Positions 52,888 to 61,597 of a stretch of 64,000 bases of DNA are shown here, piece after piece. Origin of the DNA: Flavobacteriales bacterium (lineage in GTDB: Bacteria > Bacteroidota > Bacteroidia > Flavobacteriales > Flavobacteriaceae); the NCBI GenBank assembly GCA_017303755.1, contig JAFLBS010000001.1, positions 310,001-374,000 on the forward strand, given 5' to 3'. The first letter of the stretch is position 1. Every line of letters starts with the position of its first letter. The notes below the pieces were generated by a model that was not told the origin of the DNA, did no database searches, and worked only from the letters and a program-made list of their open reading frames with translations. A program made the position numbers and the translations under genes.

Positions 52888-53640
52888 ATGGCAATAAGAG
52901 AACCCTTAATGAATAAAGAATATTTTGAATTTGCAATTGACAGCAGAAATAAATATATTGTTGAATTAAAAGAGGACATAAAAACAAACAACCCAAAAAT
53001 TCCTAACTGGGGTGTAGTCTATAATCAACTCTGTTTTGATCAATTAAATCTTGTTTTTTTAAAATATTCGGCTGGATATTCTATAGAGGAATGCAAAAAT
53101 CTTACTTTAGAAACTATAAAGAACTATATTATATCTGAAAATCATAAAGACAATGAGCCTGACAAATTTAATGATTATATTGGAGTATACGAAGATGGTT
53201 TACGATTAACATGTTTAAGTATATTATTTAATATTGACACACTTATTATTGAAGATCTTAAAAAAACATTTGATGAAACAAAAGGGAAAAGCGACTTTTT
53301 ATTAGACAATCTCCTTAAATTTAGAATCAATTTTCAGAAATCAAGTGAAAAATTAATTTTTCCGAAGTTTTATAGTCAACTAGCCGAAGTTTTTAGCAAC
53401 AAAAACAAAGAAGAATGTGTAAAAAAATATCTTGAAAATTGGTATAATTTAATGAAATCTACATCTTGGCATAATACACACAAAAAATCTAAGACAGGAA
53501 GTGTATCCTCCTTTGTAGGATATTGGGCGATTGAAGCCGCCGCAGTAACTTATGTTTTAGATATCGATGACACTTCCTATAAAAAAATGCCCTACTATCC
53601 TGCTGATTTAGTTGATTATGCTAGATCATCAAAAAAATAA
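52888..53640 (+). CDS. PoNi-type immunity protein (DUF1910/DUF1911)
   Basis: This 250-residue soluble, mainly helical protein has no signal peptide. The N-terminal half (YFEFAIDSRNKYIVELKEDI, then LVFLKYSAGYSIEECK) fits DUF1910. The C-terminal half ends in the DUF1911 signature (SFVGYWAIEAAAVTYVLDID then YYPADLVDYARS). Members of this pair of domains are the known immunity partners of PoNe DNases. Its position directly after the toxin end and before the rest of the operon fits a cytoplasmic antidote for the producer and its kin. It is more AT-rich than the structural genes: two 60-base lines counted by hand (53041-53160) gave 25% GC. Confidence 0.85.
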   Translation: MAIREPLMNKEYFEFAIDSRNKYIVELKEDIKTNNPKIPNWGVVYNQLCFDQLNLVFLKYSAGYSIEECKNLTLETIKNYIISENHKDNEPDKFNDYIGVYEDGLRLTCLSILFNIDTLIIEDLKKTFDETKGKSDFLLDNLLKFRINFQKSSEKLIFPKFYSQLAEVFSNKNKEECVKKYLENWYNLMKSTSWHNTHKKSKTGSVSSFVGYWAIEAAAVTYVLDIDDTSYKKMPYYPADLVDYARSSKK

Positions 53641-53648
53641 TACAATCT

Positions 53649-54605
53649 ATGGACTTAACAAAAGAAAGAGATAATTTAAACAGTATTCTATCCAACTTAG
53701 ATGAGAGATTAGAAGGATTTAAGGATTTGCTTATCGATAGTGTTTCCTTTGAGATTGATTTTTCGATTGAATCAATAAAATATGTAGAATTACTGCTAAA
53801 ACATCTTCAAGTAAAGGCTAAAAATGACATCGAGTTAAAAAAAGATGCCGCTCTTTATATAGGTCAAACCATAAAATTAAATTTTAATGGTGAATGGGAT
53901 ATTTATGATGATGAAGGAACTGAATTTCATCTACAACCTTACGTTAAATTTTTAGATGTTAATCACAATAATTTTTTCCCTTTTTTAAGCATTAATAAAT
54001 ACTTTGAAAACCCAGAAATTGGTTTTTTTCTTAAAACTTTAGGTGAAAAAAAAAAGCTAATTGACATCAGCATCCAACTTGGTCATCCTAAAATAAACTC
54101 TATTCCTGCAAAAGAATTTGCTGCGGTAAAAGATGTTTTTTTGGAACTATTTCATCCTAACGAAGAACGCTTATTTTTGTTTTGGAACCACATCCCAATC
54201 CAATTTCAATACCACAATCTCTTTCAAAATTTTGATGAAATTTTAGCGATGAATTGGTTGCTGCAAAAAGAAAATCAAGGTAAAACAAAAGCTACTCTTA
54301 CTAATGATGTTTTAACAATTGAATTGCATCTTTTTTGGAAAAATGATGACCTAAAAATAGAATCTTATTTCAATGCCATAGATGAAAAACATCAAACTTA
54401 TACTGATGCGCTTTCTGAAAATTCAATTATAAACTTCTCAAAACAATCATTTTTAAATGAATGGAATACACTGTTAAAGCAAATACTAACGGCTTTTGAC
54501 GCTGCCAACGTAACCATCGTAGACGGAACCGAACGCAGAAAAATGGAACTGCTAAACCAAGTTGAACAAGCTATAAATGGATATGGAAAATTATACATCA
54601 AATAA
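53649..54605 (+). CDS. Unrecognised eCIS-locus protein A (paralogue of next gene)
   Basis: I do not recognise this 318-residue protein. It is acidic and soluble, without signal peptide. Internal features are RLFLFWNHIPIQFQYHNLFQ and a C-terminal helix block LNEWNTLLKQILTAFDAA. The same two elements occur in the next protein (FCVISWNKIPFKLSYKED and LKEWKLLIEQILSAFEQS), so the two are related, with this one carrying an extra 130 or so N-terminal residues. It sits between the immunity gene and the AAA+ ATPase; an ATPase partner, a cargo chaperone or a further immunity factor are all possible. Confidence 0.6.
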   Translation: MDLTKERDNLNSILSNLDERLEGFKDLLIDSVSFEIDFSIESIKYVELLLKHLQVKAKNDIELKKDAALYIGQTIKLNFNGEWDIYDDEGTEFHLQPYVKFLDVNHNNFFPFLSINKYFENPEIGFFLKTLGEKKKLIDISIQLGHPKINSIPAKEFAAVKDVFLELFHPNEERLFLFWNHIPIQFQYHNLFQNFDEILAMNWLLQKENQGKTKATLTNDVLTIELHLFWKNDDLKIESYFNAIDEKHQTYTDALSENSIINFSKQSFLNEWNTLLKQILTAFDAANVTIVDGTERRKMELLNQVEQAINGYGKLYIK

Positions 54606-55170
54606 AAAATACGATTCAACGGCCGCGTTTTTCATTCAACCCGGATTTGTAGAAGGAGTTATTGCTGAAGAATTAGAATTCAACTCAATTGAAACTGCTT
54701 TCGAAAACATCTTTAAAAACAACAAAGAATTTTGTGTCATCAGTTGGAATAAAATTCCATTCAAACTAAGCTATAAAGAAGACATTCCTTTTCTAATTCC
54801 GTCCATAACCAAAACATTGGATTTGTTATTTAATTCAGATGAAAAAAACTGGAGCACTCATTTTTATTCCAAAAATTGCGATTTTACTTGGTCCTTCTCG
54901 ATTATTGACGATTCTATTTTTGTTGTTGGTGATTTTATAAAAATTAGTGGAAATCATCAAAAGGCAATTAATTCGCTTTCCAACTTTAGAATGGACATCA
55001 ACACTTTTCTAAAAGAATGGAAGTTACTTATTGAGCAAATTTTAAGTGCTTTTGAGCAATCCGAACATCAATTAACAAATAGTAATGATCAAAAATTAAT
55101 TGATATTTTATTCGATATAAATGCATTCATTCCGAGCAGAGCACTTCGCTATCAATACGACAAAAGATAA
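54577..55170 (+). CDS. Unrecognised eCIS-locus protein B (paralogue of previous gene)
   Basis: This 197-residue soluble protein shares the WNKIPF segment and the LKEWKLLIEQILSAFEQ helix with protein A, and is about the size of A's C-terminal two thirds. The first Met at 54577 overlaps the preceding gene by 29 bases; a second Met two codons on (54583) is equally plausible. There is no catalytic motif. It precedes the AAA+ ATPase by 24 bases. The pair probably arose by duplication within the locus. Confidence 0.6.
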   Translation: MDMENYTSNKKYDSTAAFFIQPGFVEGVIAEELEFNSIETAFENIFKNNKEFCVISWNKIPFKLSYKEDIPFLIPSITKTLDLLFNSDEKNWSTHFYSKNCDFTWSFSIIDDSIFVVGDFIKISGNHQKAINSLSNFRMDINTFLKEWKLLIEQILSAFEQSEHQLTNSNDQKLIDILFDINAFIPSRALRYQYDKR

Positions 55171-55194
55171 ATCACAAAAAATAAAACAATCGCA

Positions 55195-56499
55195 ATGGAA
55201 GCTTTATTTAACTTCATCAAGAACCAATTTATACACCAGTTAGACACTGCTTTCGGAGTAGAAAACCCTTTGGCAAAACCAAGCTTTGAAGTACCTACAA
55301 CAGAAAGTCACATCACAACTTTTATAAAAGACTACAACCTATCAAACGATGATGTTTTGTTATTAGGTTTGGCGCTGTTACCCAACATTCAACCTAATTT
55401 TCTAAATACAATAGTAGCCGAATATTTACCCAATGGAGGCGAAATTCCTGAGTTTGGTGGAGCAAAATCTAAAAATCACCGCGGAATTATGCCAACTGGT
55501 GAAACCGCTCAATTTCTGATTGCTGGAAACGACATCGATGCCCGAATTGCCTTCTACAATTACTTACACAATGCTTCGTTTCTCTATCAAAAAAGGATCA
55601 TAAAAATTGATGAAGTGCCTGTTGGTGAACCTAAAATGAGCGGTTTACTTATTTTGGATGAAGAATACATTGAAAAATTCTTTACAGGAAAAATTCTAAA
55701 ACCTCAATTGAGTAATGTTTTTCCAGCACAACTCATCGAAACACAACTCGAATGGAACGACTTGGTCCTCAACGCAACCACTATTAAAAACATCAAAGAA
55801 ATTGAAACTTGGTTAAAATTCAACGATACTTTACTTAACGATTGGGACATGAAATCTAAAATCAAACCTGGTTACAGAGTCATGTTTTACGGCGCACCAG
55901 GAACTGGAAAAACGCTTACCGCTTCACTTCTTGGAAAATACACTAACAGAGATGTCTACCGAATTGACTTATCAATGGTGATTTCAAAATACATTGGTGA
56001 AACCGAAAAAAATCTTTCTTCTCTTTTTGATAAGGCGGCCGACAAAGATTGGATTCTCTTTTTTGATGAAGCTGATGCCATATTTGGGAAAAGAACGAAC
56101 GTTAGAGATGCACACGACAAATACGCCAATCAAGAAGTTTCGTACCTGCTTCAACGCATTGAAAATCATCCTGGATTGGTCATTCTAGCATCCAATTTTA
56201 AAACCAATATTGATACTGCTTTTACCCGAAGATTTCAATCCATTATCGAGTTTGAAGTTCCTTCGTATAGCGAACGACTTCAACTTTGGGAAAATAATTT
56301 ACCCAAAAACATTAGCATTGCAGAAGATGTTAGCTTAAAAGAACTTTCCAAAAAATATGACATTACTGGAGCCAACATCGTCAACATCATTCAATATGCT
56401 TGTTTAAAAACCTTAGAAGACAACAACAAAACCATTAGCCTGAATCATCTTCTTCAAGGTATAAAAAAAGAATACTCTAAAGAAGGTAAAATGATGTAA
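55195..56499 (+). CDS. eCIS-associated AAA+ ATPase (Afp15-like)
   Basis: This 434-residue single-AAA+ protein ends the operon. The N-terminal 190 residues form a helical, locus-specific domain (LSNDDVLLLGLALLPNIQPNF). The AAA+ core has Walker A GAPGTGKT with Lys239, Walker B ILFFDEAD with D291/E292, sensor-1 region LVILASNFKTNID and an arginine-finger region AFTRRFQSIIEF. Homologues (Afp15/Pvc15) are needed for eCIS assembly or effector loading, by remodelling cargo or tape measure. The start gives a normal length. A bidirectional terminator follows at once. Confidence 0.93.
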   Translation: MEALFNFIKNQFIHQLDTAFGVENPLAKPSFEVPTTESHITTFIKDYNLSNDDVLLLGLALLPNIQPNFLNTIVAEYLPNGGEIPEFGGAKSKNHRGIMPTGETAQFLIAGNDIDARIAFYNYLHNASFLYQKRIIKIDEVPVGEPKMSGLLILDEEYIEKFFTGKILKPQLSNVFPAQLIETQLEWNDLVLNATTIKNIKEIETWLKFNDTLLNDWDMKSKIKPGYRVMFYGAPGTGKTLTASLLGKYTNRDVYRIDLSMVISKYIGETEKNLSSLFDKAADKDWILFFDEADAIFGKRTNVRDAHDKYANQEVSYLLQRIENHPGLVILASNFKTNIDTAFTRRFQSIIEFEVPSYSERLQLWENNLPKNISIAEDVSLKELSKKYDITGANIVNIIQYACLKTLEDNNKTISLNHLLQGIKKEYSKEGKMM

Positions 56500-56503
56500 A
56501 CAA

Positions 56504-56533
56504 AAAAAGTCTACCTTTTACAGTAGACTTTTT
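56504..56533. terminator. Bidirectional terminator at the end of the eCIS locus
   Basis: An 11-bp stem including GTCTAC/GTAGAC (56509-56514 with 56523-56528), flanked by A- and T-runs, with an 8-base loop. It serves the eCIS operon and the convergent M16 peptidase gene. Confidence 0.85.
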
Positions 56534-56554
56534 AATTGGAATTATTCTGAAAAT

Positions 56555-59359
56555 TTATTCAGGCATCAAAATACCAATCGTTTTGTCTTTTGTCAGGTAT
56601 TTTTTAGCTACCTCTTGAATTTCTTTGGCAGTAAGTGCATTTACTTTGTCTTCAAATTGTAAAACATCTTCAACAGAAACTCCACTAACATAAGCTTTTG
56701 TAAAATTACTCAACCAAAATTTATTCTCTTTACTTTCTTTTTTGAAGTCTAAAATTTCTCCTTCTTTGAACTTGATAAGGTCTTTTTCTTGTGGTCCTTC
56801 ATCAATAATTTTTTGCAATTCATTCAATGCTGAAGCAGTTAATTTTTCGGCATTTTCTGGTCCACATGGAAAACCAATTGTAAAATTATACGCTCCATTT
56901 GGCACTTTGTTCATACTTCCTCTAGCAGAAACTCCGTACACTCCACTTTCATTTTCTCTTAACTCTTCAATTAATTTGATGGTCAATACTTCTCCTAAGG
57001 CTTGAATTGCAAGCGCTTCTTTTGCAGAATAAGTGGCATCTCCATAAAACATTATAGTTACACTACTTTTTGGATCCGAACCTTTATTTACCACTTTTTT
57101 CAAATCACCTTTTAACATTCTGTAGCCTAAATCAACAGCTTGTTCTTTGGTTTGAGAAGACGGAATTGAAGCGATGTATTTAGCAGAAAAATCTTCCATT
57201 TGCTTGTCGTCTACATTTCCAACAAAGAAGAATTCAAAATCTCCTGCATTGGCAAAACGCTCTTTGTATTTGTTGTAGGCCAATTCATAATCGGTAGCTG
57301 ACCAAGCTTTTTCATCTGGGAAAATTCCATTGAAACGCGGATTATCTTTCATCAAATAACCGTAAAACTCTTGTTGGAAATACACACTTGGTTGCGACGA
57401 TAAATTTTTGAAAAATGCCGATTGTTTTTGTTTATAACCTTCAAACGCTTCTTTATCAAAATTCAAATCAGTCATGTAAGCGTGTGTCATTTGGAATAAA
57501 TACTCAAGGTCTTTTGGAGTTGTGCTTCCTCTTACTCCTTCAGTTACATTGCCAATATACGGATTCACATTGGCGATTTTACCCGACATGAATTTATCAA
57601 TATCGTTTTTCTTCAATCCCGAAAAACCAGCTTCAGTCAATCCGCCATTGGCAAACTGAACTTTCTTCATGTCTTCGTTAGAATACAAATTAGAACCTCC
57701 AAAACTGATTCCTTCCATCAAAATCTCGTCGTTTTTGAAATCCGTTTTTTTGTAAGTTACTTTAGCTCCGTTAGAAAGTGTAAGTGTGGTAAATCCTAAT
57801 TTTGTATTGGATTCTTTTTTCACAACCGAACCTTCTTTTATTTTATTTTTCAACAAACTAGAAGCTACTTCTGTTTCTTTATAAGCCGTAACATCAGCAT
57901 TCTTTATATCCATTGCCTGTAACACTTCTGCTTCAGATACTTTTTTCAATCCTTCTTTTTCAGGTCCAGTCAATATAATTACTCTGTTGTCATCTTTAAC
58001 ATAGTTTTTAATTAAGTCGTTGGTTTCCTTTAGAGTAACTGTTGGCAACATTTTTTTAGTAACATCAAATTCCCATTCAATTCCTGGTGTTGGAACACCT
58101 TCTAAGAAATACGATTGATACTCTGATACAAATCGCTCAGAATTGGTTTTATCTCTTTCATTGAATGATCGCTCGTAATTCGCTAAAGTTTCCGATTTCG
58201 CTCTATCTAATTCACCTTGTGTAAATCCAAATTTCTTGGCTCTTTCATTTTCAGTTACTAAAACTTTTAAAGCTTCTAATTGTTTATCCTCAGAAACCAT
58301 GGCAAACGATTGATAACCTTCTTTGGTTCGAGCAAAAGTTCCTCCATGATATGAAAATCCATATACAAACGGCGGATTCGGAGTGTTGGTCAATTCTTGC
58401 AAACGATTGTTAAGCATCGTGGTAAACAACCCTTTTACTAAGTCGTTTCGGTAATCATTTACAGTTACTGTTTTTTTAGGCAATCCTTCGTCTTTGTACA
58501 ACAATTGAACTCCAGCATCCGAAGCCTCTTTGTCGGTTTCAATACAAACAAAAGTTTCTTTATGATTGGGCACATCAAAAGCCTTACGTGGTTTTTCGTT
58601 CTTCGGATTTTGATAAGTACTAAAATGATCTTTAATTTTTTGCTCCATCTGAGCCACATCAATATCACCAACCACAATTACACTCATCAAATTGGGGCGG
58701 TACCAATCTTTGTAAAAAGCGGTCAATTTATCGTAAGTGAAGTTTTCTAAAATTTCTTTTTTTCCAATTGGCAAACGATTTGCGTAGTGCGAATTGTACA
58801 TCATTTTAGGCATAAAACGATCCATCATTCTTTTATCTGCACCAAGGCCTAATCGGTATTCTTCCAAAACAACTCCACGTTCTTTGTCAATTTCTTCAGC
58901 AGTTAAATTGGCATTAAAAGCCCAATCTTCAATGATTTGAAATCCTTTTTCTAGCTTTTCAGCATCGTCAGATGGAATCGGTAAAAAGTATACGGTTTCG
59001 TCAAAACTGGTATACGCATTTAAGTGTTGGCCAAACTTTACACCAATACTTTGCAAATAATCTACTAATTGATTTTTTGGAAAACGTTTCGTTCCATTAA
59101 AGCACATGTGCTCCATAAAGTGAGCCAAACCTTGTTGTTGATCGGTTTCTAAAATAGAACCCGCGTTGATAACCAAACGCAAATCTACTTTGTTGGCTGG
59201 CTTCGAATTTTTTCTGATGTAGTACGTCAGTCCGTTCTTTAATTTCCCTGTTTTTACATTGGGATCAAACGGAATTGCGTCGGTTCCTTTCAAATCCTGA
59301 GCCAAAATAGACAACGGAGCAGCAAGTAAAAAGAACAGTAATGAGTTGATTTTTTTCAT
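56555..59359 (-). CDS. Exported M16 (insulinase-like) metallopeptidase
   Basis: This 934-residue zinc peptidase has two M16 halves. The start at 59359 places the signal peptide (MKKINSLLFFLLAAPLSILAQ) first; the longer frame adds 33 unlikely residues. The inverted zinc motif is intact, H80-FM-E83-H84 within GLAHFMEHMCFNGTKRFP, with further acidic residues in ERGVVLEEYRLG. The second half lacks the motif, as usual, and keeps the R/Y-type closing region (LIEELRENESGVYGVSARGS). It likely degrades peptides in the periplasm. It converges on the eCIS operon and diverges from the plug-like gene; no link to the eCIS is implied. Confidence 0.92.
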   Translation of the reverse strand: MKKINSLLFFLLAAPLSILAQDLKGTDAIPFDPNVKTGKLKNGLTYYIRKNSKPANKVDLRLVINAGSILETDQQQGLAHFMEHMCFNGTKRFPKNQLVDYLQSIGVKFGQHLNAYTSFDETVYFLPIPSDDAEKLEKGFQIIEDWAFNANLTAEEIDKERGVVLEEYRLGLGADKRMMDRFMPKMMYNSHYANRLPIGKKEILENFTYDKLTAFYKDWYRPNLMSVIVVGDIDVAQMEQKIKDHFSTYQNPKNEKPRKAFDVPNHKETFVCIETDKEASDAGVQLLYKDEGLPKKTVTVNDYRNDLVKGLFTTMLNNRLQELTNTPNPPFVYGFSYHGGTFARTKEGYQSFAMVSEDKQLEALKVLVTENERAKKFGFTQGELDRAKSETLANYERSFNERDKTNSERFVSEYQSYFLEGVPTPGIEWEFDVTKKMLPTVTLKETNDLIKNYVKDDNRVIILTGPEKEGLKKVSEAEVLQAMDIKNADVTAYKETEVASSLLKNKIKEGSVVKKESNTKLGFTTLTLSNGAKVTYKKTDFKNDEILMEGISFGGSNLYSNEDMKKVQFANGGLTEAGFSGLKKNDIDKFMSGKIANVNPYIGNVTEGVRGSTTPKDLEYLFQMTHAYMTDLNFDKEAFEGYKQKQSAFFKNLSSQPSVYFQQEFYGYLMKDNPRFNGIFPDEKAWSATDYELAYNKYKERFANAGDFEFFFVGNVDDKQMEDFSAKYIASIPSSQTKEQAVDLGYRMLKGDLKKVVNKGSDPKSSVTIMFYGDATYSAKEALAIQALGEVLTIKLIEELRENESGVYGVSARGSMNKVPNGAYNFTIGFPCGPENAEKLTASALNELQKIIDEGPQEKDLIKFKEGEILDFKKESKENKFWLSNFTKAYVSGVSVEDVLQFEDKVNALTAKEIQEVAKKYLTKDKTIGILMPE

Positions 59360-59514
59360 AAAATTAGTTTTAAGGTATATAAACATAGGTAAATAACTAC
59401 AAAAAGGATTTTTTATTATAGAAACTTTAACGGTATTTCTAAAAAAATTTAGTGGCACAATTATGGTACATACTATTTTAGTACCTTTATCGTTTTGATA
59501 GTATTATTTATAAA

Positions 59515-60765
59515 ATGAAAAATACACTACTCTCTTTTTGCTTTGCTCTTTTGAGTTTCTTTAGCTTTGCTCAAGCAGTTCAAGAAACGGTTCCTCCATT
59601 TCACATCAAAACAATTTCATTTGTTCAAGGTGGACAAAATGCGATTCCGCTGTTCCGTTTAGGCGATCGTTTTGAATTGCAGTTCGATGATTTACACGGT
59701 AACGAAGAAGACTATTTCTATCAAATTACGCATTGTGATTACGATTGGAAACCTTCGCAATTGTCTAAAAATGAATACTTAATTGGTTTTGACGACCAAC
59801 GCATCATCAACTACACCAATTCATTCAACGCACTGCAAATTTATTCGCATTATAAATTAGCTTTTCCCAATCAATTCACCCAATTGAAAGTCAGTGGAAA
59901 TTACCTCATCTCTATTTTAAATGACGACAGAGAAGTGGTTTTTTCTCGAAAATTCATTCTTTTCGAAGAATTGGTTTCCGTTCCGATGCAAGTCAAAAGA
60001 GCACGCGATGTTCGTCAGGTAGAACAAAAACACAACCTAGACTTCGCTATTAAATCGGCAACCATCACGTTCCAAAGTCCGTTGCAAAATGTAAAAGTCA
60101 TGTTGATGCAGAACGGAAAAATCAATCAAGCCATCACCAACGTCAAACCGATGTACACTATTGGCAATGATTTAATTTATAAATACGATAAAGAAACTCA
60201 GTTTTGGGGCGGAAATGAATATTTGTTTTTCGAAAACAAAAACATTCGTGCTGCCAACAACAGCATCGGTCGTGTAGATTCAAGTGGCGGATTGTATAAT
60301 TGCTATTTGTACACTGGTAACGCCAGAGCCAATCAGCCGTACACCTATTGGCCCGATATTAATGGAAACTTCTTGGTAAATAATTTAAATGCTGAAAACT
60401 TCGAAATCGAATCGGATTATGCGTGGATTTACTTCAGTCTTTCTGCTCCTACTTTTTACGCTGACAAAGACATTTACATTGTGGGAATGTTCAATAATTA
60501 CGAACTCACCGACGAAAACAAACTCGAATACAACAGCAAAAAAGGTACTTTCGAAAAAGCATTAATGATCAAACAAGGTTTTACCAATTACCGTTACATC
60601 ATTGCCGATAAGAACAAAAAAATAGATGAAGAAAATGCCATTGACGGTAATTTCTACCAAACCGAAAACAATTACTTTGCTATTGTCTACTATCGAGAAA
60701 ACAATCAACGCTACGACAGAGTCATCGGAAAAGGAACCGCAAGTTCGTTAGACATAATTAATTAG
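59515..60765 (+). CDS. DUF5103 / type IX secretion system plug-like protein
   Basis: This 416-residue exported protein has a signal peptide (NTLLSFCFALLSFFSFAQ). Beta-rich DUF5103 sequence follows (RLGDRFELQFDDLHGNEEDYFYQITHCDYDW, QFWGGNEYLFFENKNI, then the C-terminal KGTFEKALMIKQGFTNYRYI). Homologues include the Plug protein, which seals the SprA pore of the type IX system when it is idle. The presence of a T9SS-tailed protein in this window agrees with such a system. It is divergent from the M16 gene, and apaG follows 67 bases after it. Confidence 0.82.
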   Translation: MKNTLLSFCFALLSFFSFAQAVQETVPPFHIKTISFVQGGQNAIPLFRLGDRFELQFDDLHGNEEDYFYQITHCDYDWKPSQLSKNEYLIGFDDQRIINYTNSFNALQIYSHYKLAFPNQFTQLKVSGNYLISILNDDREVVFSRKFILFEELVSVPMQVKRARDVRQVEQKHNLDFAIKSATITFQSPLQNVKVMLMQNGKINQAITNVKPMYTIGNDLIYKYDKETQFWGGNEYLFFENKNIRAANNSIGRVDSSGGLYNCYLYTGNARANQPYTYWPDINGNFLVNNLNAENFEIESDYAWIYFSLSAPTFYADKDIYIVGMFNNYELTDENKLEYNSKKGTFEKALMIKQGFTNYRYIIADKNKKIDEENAIDGNFYQTENNYFAIVYYRENNQRYDRVIGKGTASSLDIIN

Positions 60766-60802
60766 TGTTAATTTATCATCAAAATAACATCGCTTTTTTC
60801 AT

Positions 60803-60810
60803 TAATTTTG
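60803..60810 (+). promoter_or_regulatory. Predicted -7 box of apaG
   Basis: TAATTTTG, an exact TAnnTTTG match 22 bases upstream of the apaG start codon, in the gap after the plug-like gene. Confidence 0.45.
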
Positions 60811-60832
60811 TAACTTTACCAAAAGTTTCAGT

Positions 60833-61219
60833 ATGGTTTCTCAGATTACACGAGGCATAAAAATTTCTGTTAGCACTAGTTTTGAAGGCACGTACTTCAA
60901 AAACTATAAGATTCACTTTGCCTTTTCTTACGAAATCACCATCGAAAACCACAGTAAAGATTCCGTCCAACTCAACTCACGCCATTGGGAAATTTTTGAC
61001 TCACTCAACAATCTTGAAGTTGTTGATGGCGAAGGTGTAATCGGCAAAAAACCTGTTTTAAAACCAGGTGAATCCCACAAATACAGTTCGGGTTGCTTGC
61101 TTTCTTCTCCACACGGAGCCATGCGTGGTCATTTTAACATGATTAATTTCACCACAACCAAATCATTCAAAGTAATCGTGCCTACGTTCAAATTGAACGC
61201 TCCTTTTGCGTTGAATTAA
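60833..61219 (+). CDS. apaG: ApaG domain protein
   Basis: This 128-residue protein is a single ApaG (fibronectin III-like) beta-sandwich: YKIHFAFSYEITIENHSKDSVQLNSRHWEIFDS, VDGEGVIGKKPVLKPGESHKYSSGC and HGAMRGHFNM. Length is typical (about 125). ApaG was linked to Co2+/Mg2+ efflux in enterobacteria and shares its fold with protein-interaction domains; the true role is unclear. It stands alone and has its own promoter box. Confidence 0.93.
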   Translation: MVSQITRGIKISVSTSFEGTYFKNYKIHFAFSYEITIENHSKDSVQLNSRHWEIFDSLNNLEVVDGEGVIGKKPVLKPGESHKYSSGCLLSSPHGAMRGHFNMINFTTTKSFKVIVPTFKLNAPFALN

Positions 61220-61235
61220 TCGCCTTTAGCAATTG

Positions 61236-61292
61236 GTCATTGCGAGCTAGTCATTGCGAGCTTTTTAGCGAAGCAATCTGAAGCCAATCCAG
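61236..61292. repeat. REP-like repeat with tandem GTCATTGCGAGCT
   Basis: Two identical 13-base copies one base apart are followed by GCGAAGCAATC, complementary in part to ATTGC of the second copy. It looks like a partial copy of an interspersed palindromic element. Confidence 0.55.
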
Positions 61293-61481
61293 CTATCCAT
61301 TCCAAGTTTTCTTGCTTCAAACTATTTTTGTACGCAAACCAAAAGCTTCTGCTGTCGCTTTTTTTTGCTTCAAAAATTCGTTTTCACCTTCAAAAAGCTT
61401 TCCATTGCTATCTGGGCTAAGGCAATTGATTTCATAAGAAGTTTTGTATCAAAAGTTGCGAAATTTTCAAAAAAACCTTTG

Positions 61482-61489
61482 TACTTTTG
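61482..61489 (+). promoter_or_regulatory. Predicted -7 box of pruA
   Basis: TACTTTTG, an exact TAnnTTTG match. The predicted start site (about 61496) lies upstream of the large inverted repeat, so that hairpin would be in the 5' leader of the mRNA. Confidence 0.45.
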
Positions 61490-61527
61490 CTACAAACTTA
61501 ATTCCTAAGTTTAATAATACATGTCTT

Positions 61528-61597
61528 TTGTCATTTCGACGAAGGAGAAATCACACCCGCAAAAGATTATGTGATTTCTCCTTCGTCGAAATGACAA
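61528..61597. repeat. 27-bp perfect inverted repeat (REP-like) in the pruA leader
   Basis: Arms 61528-61554 and 61571-61597 pair without mismatch around a 16-base loop. It resembles palindromic interspersed elements spread in flavobacterial genomes. It lies between the predicted pruA promoter and the start codon, 36 bases before the latter. Confidence 0.85.

Noticed and set aside
29690-56499. A myovirus-like prophage
   Set aside because: Sheath, tube and baseplate genes are present, but no terminase, portal, capsid, integrase, holin or replication genes. DUF4157, AAA+ ATPase and cap genes fit an eCIS.
29690-56499. A classical type VI secretion system
   Set aside because: No TssJ, TssL, TssM membrane complex, no ClpV and no TssB/TssC pair are seen. 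The DUF4255, DUF4157 and Afp15-like genes fit an extracellular particle.
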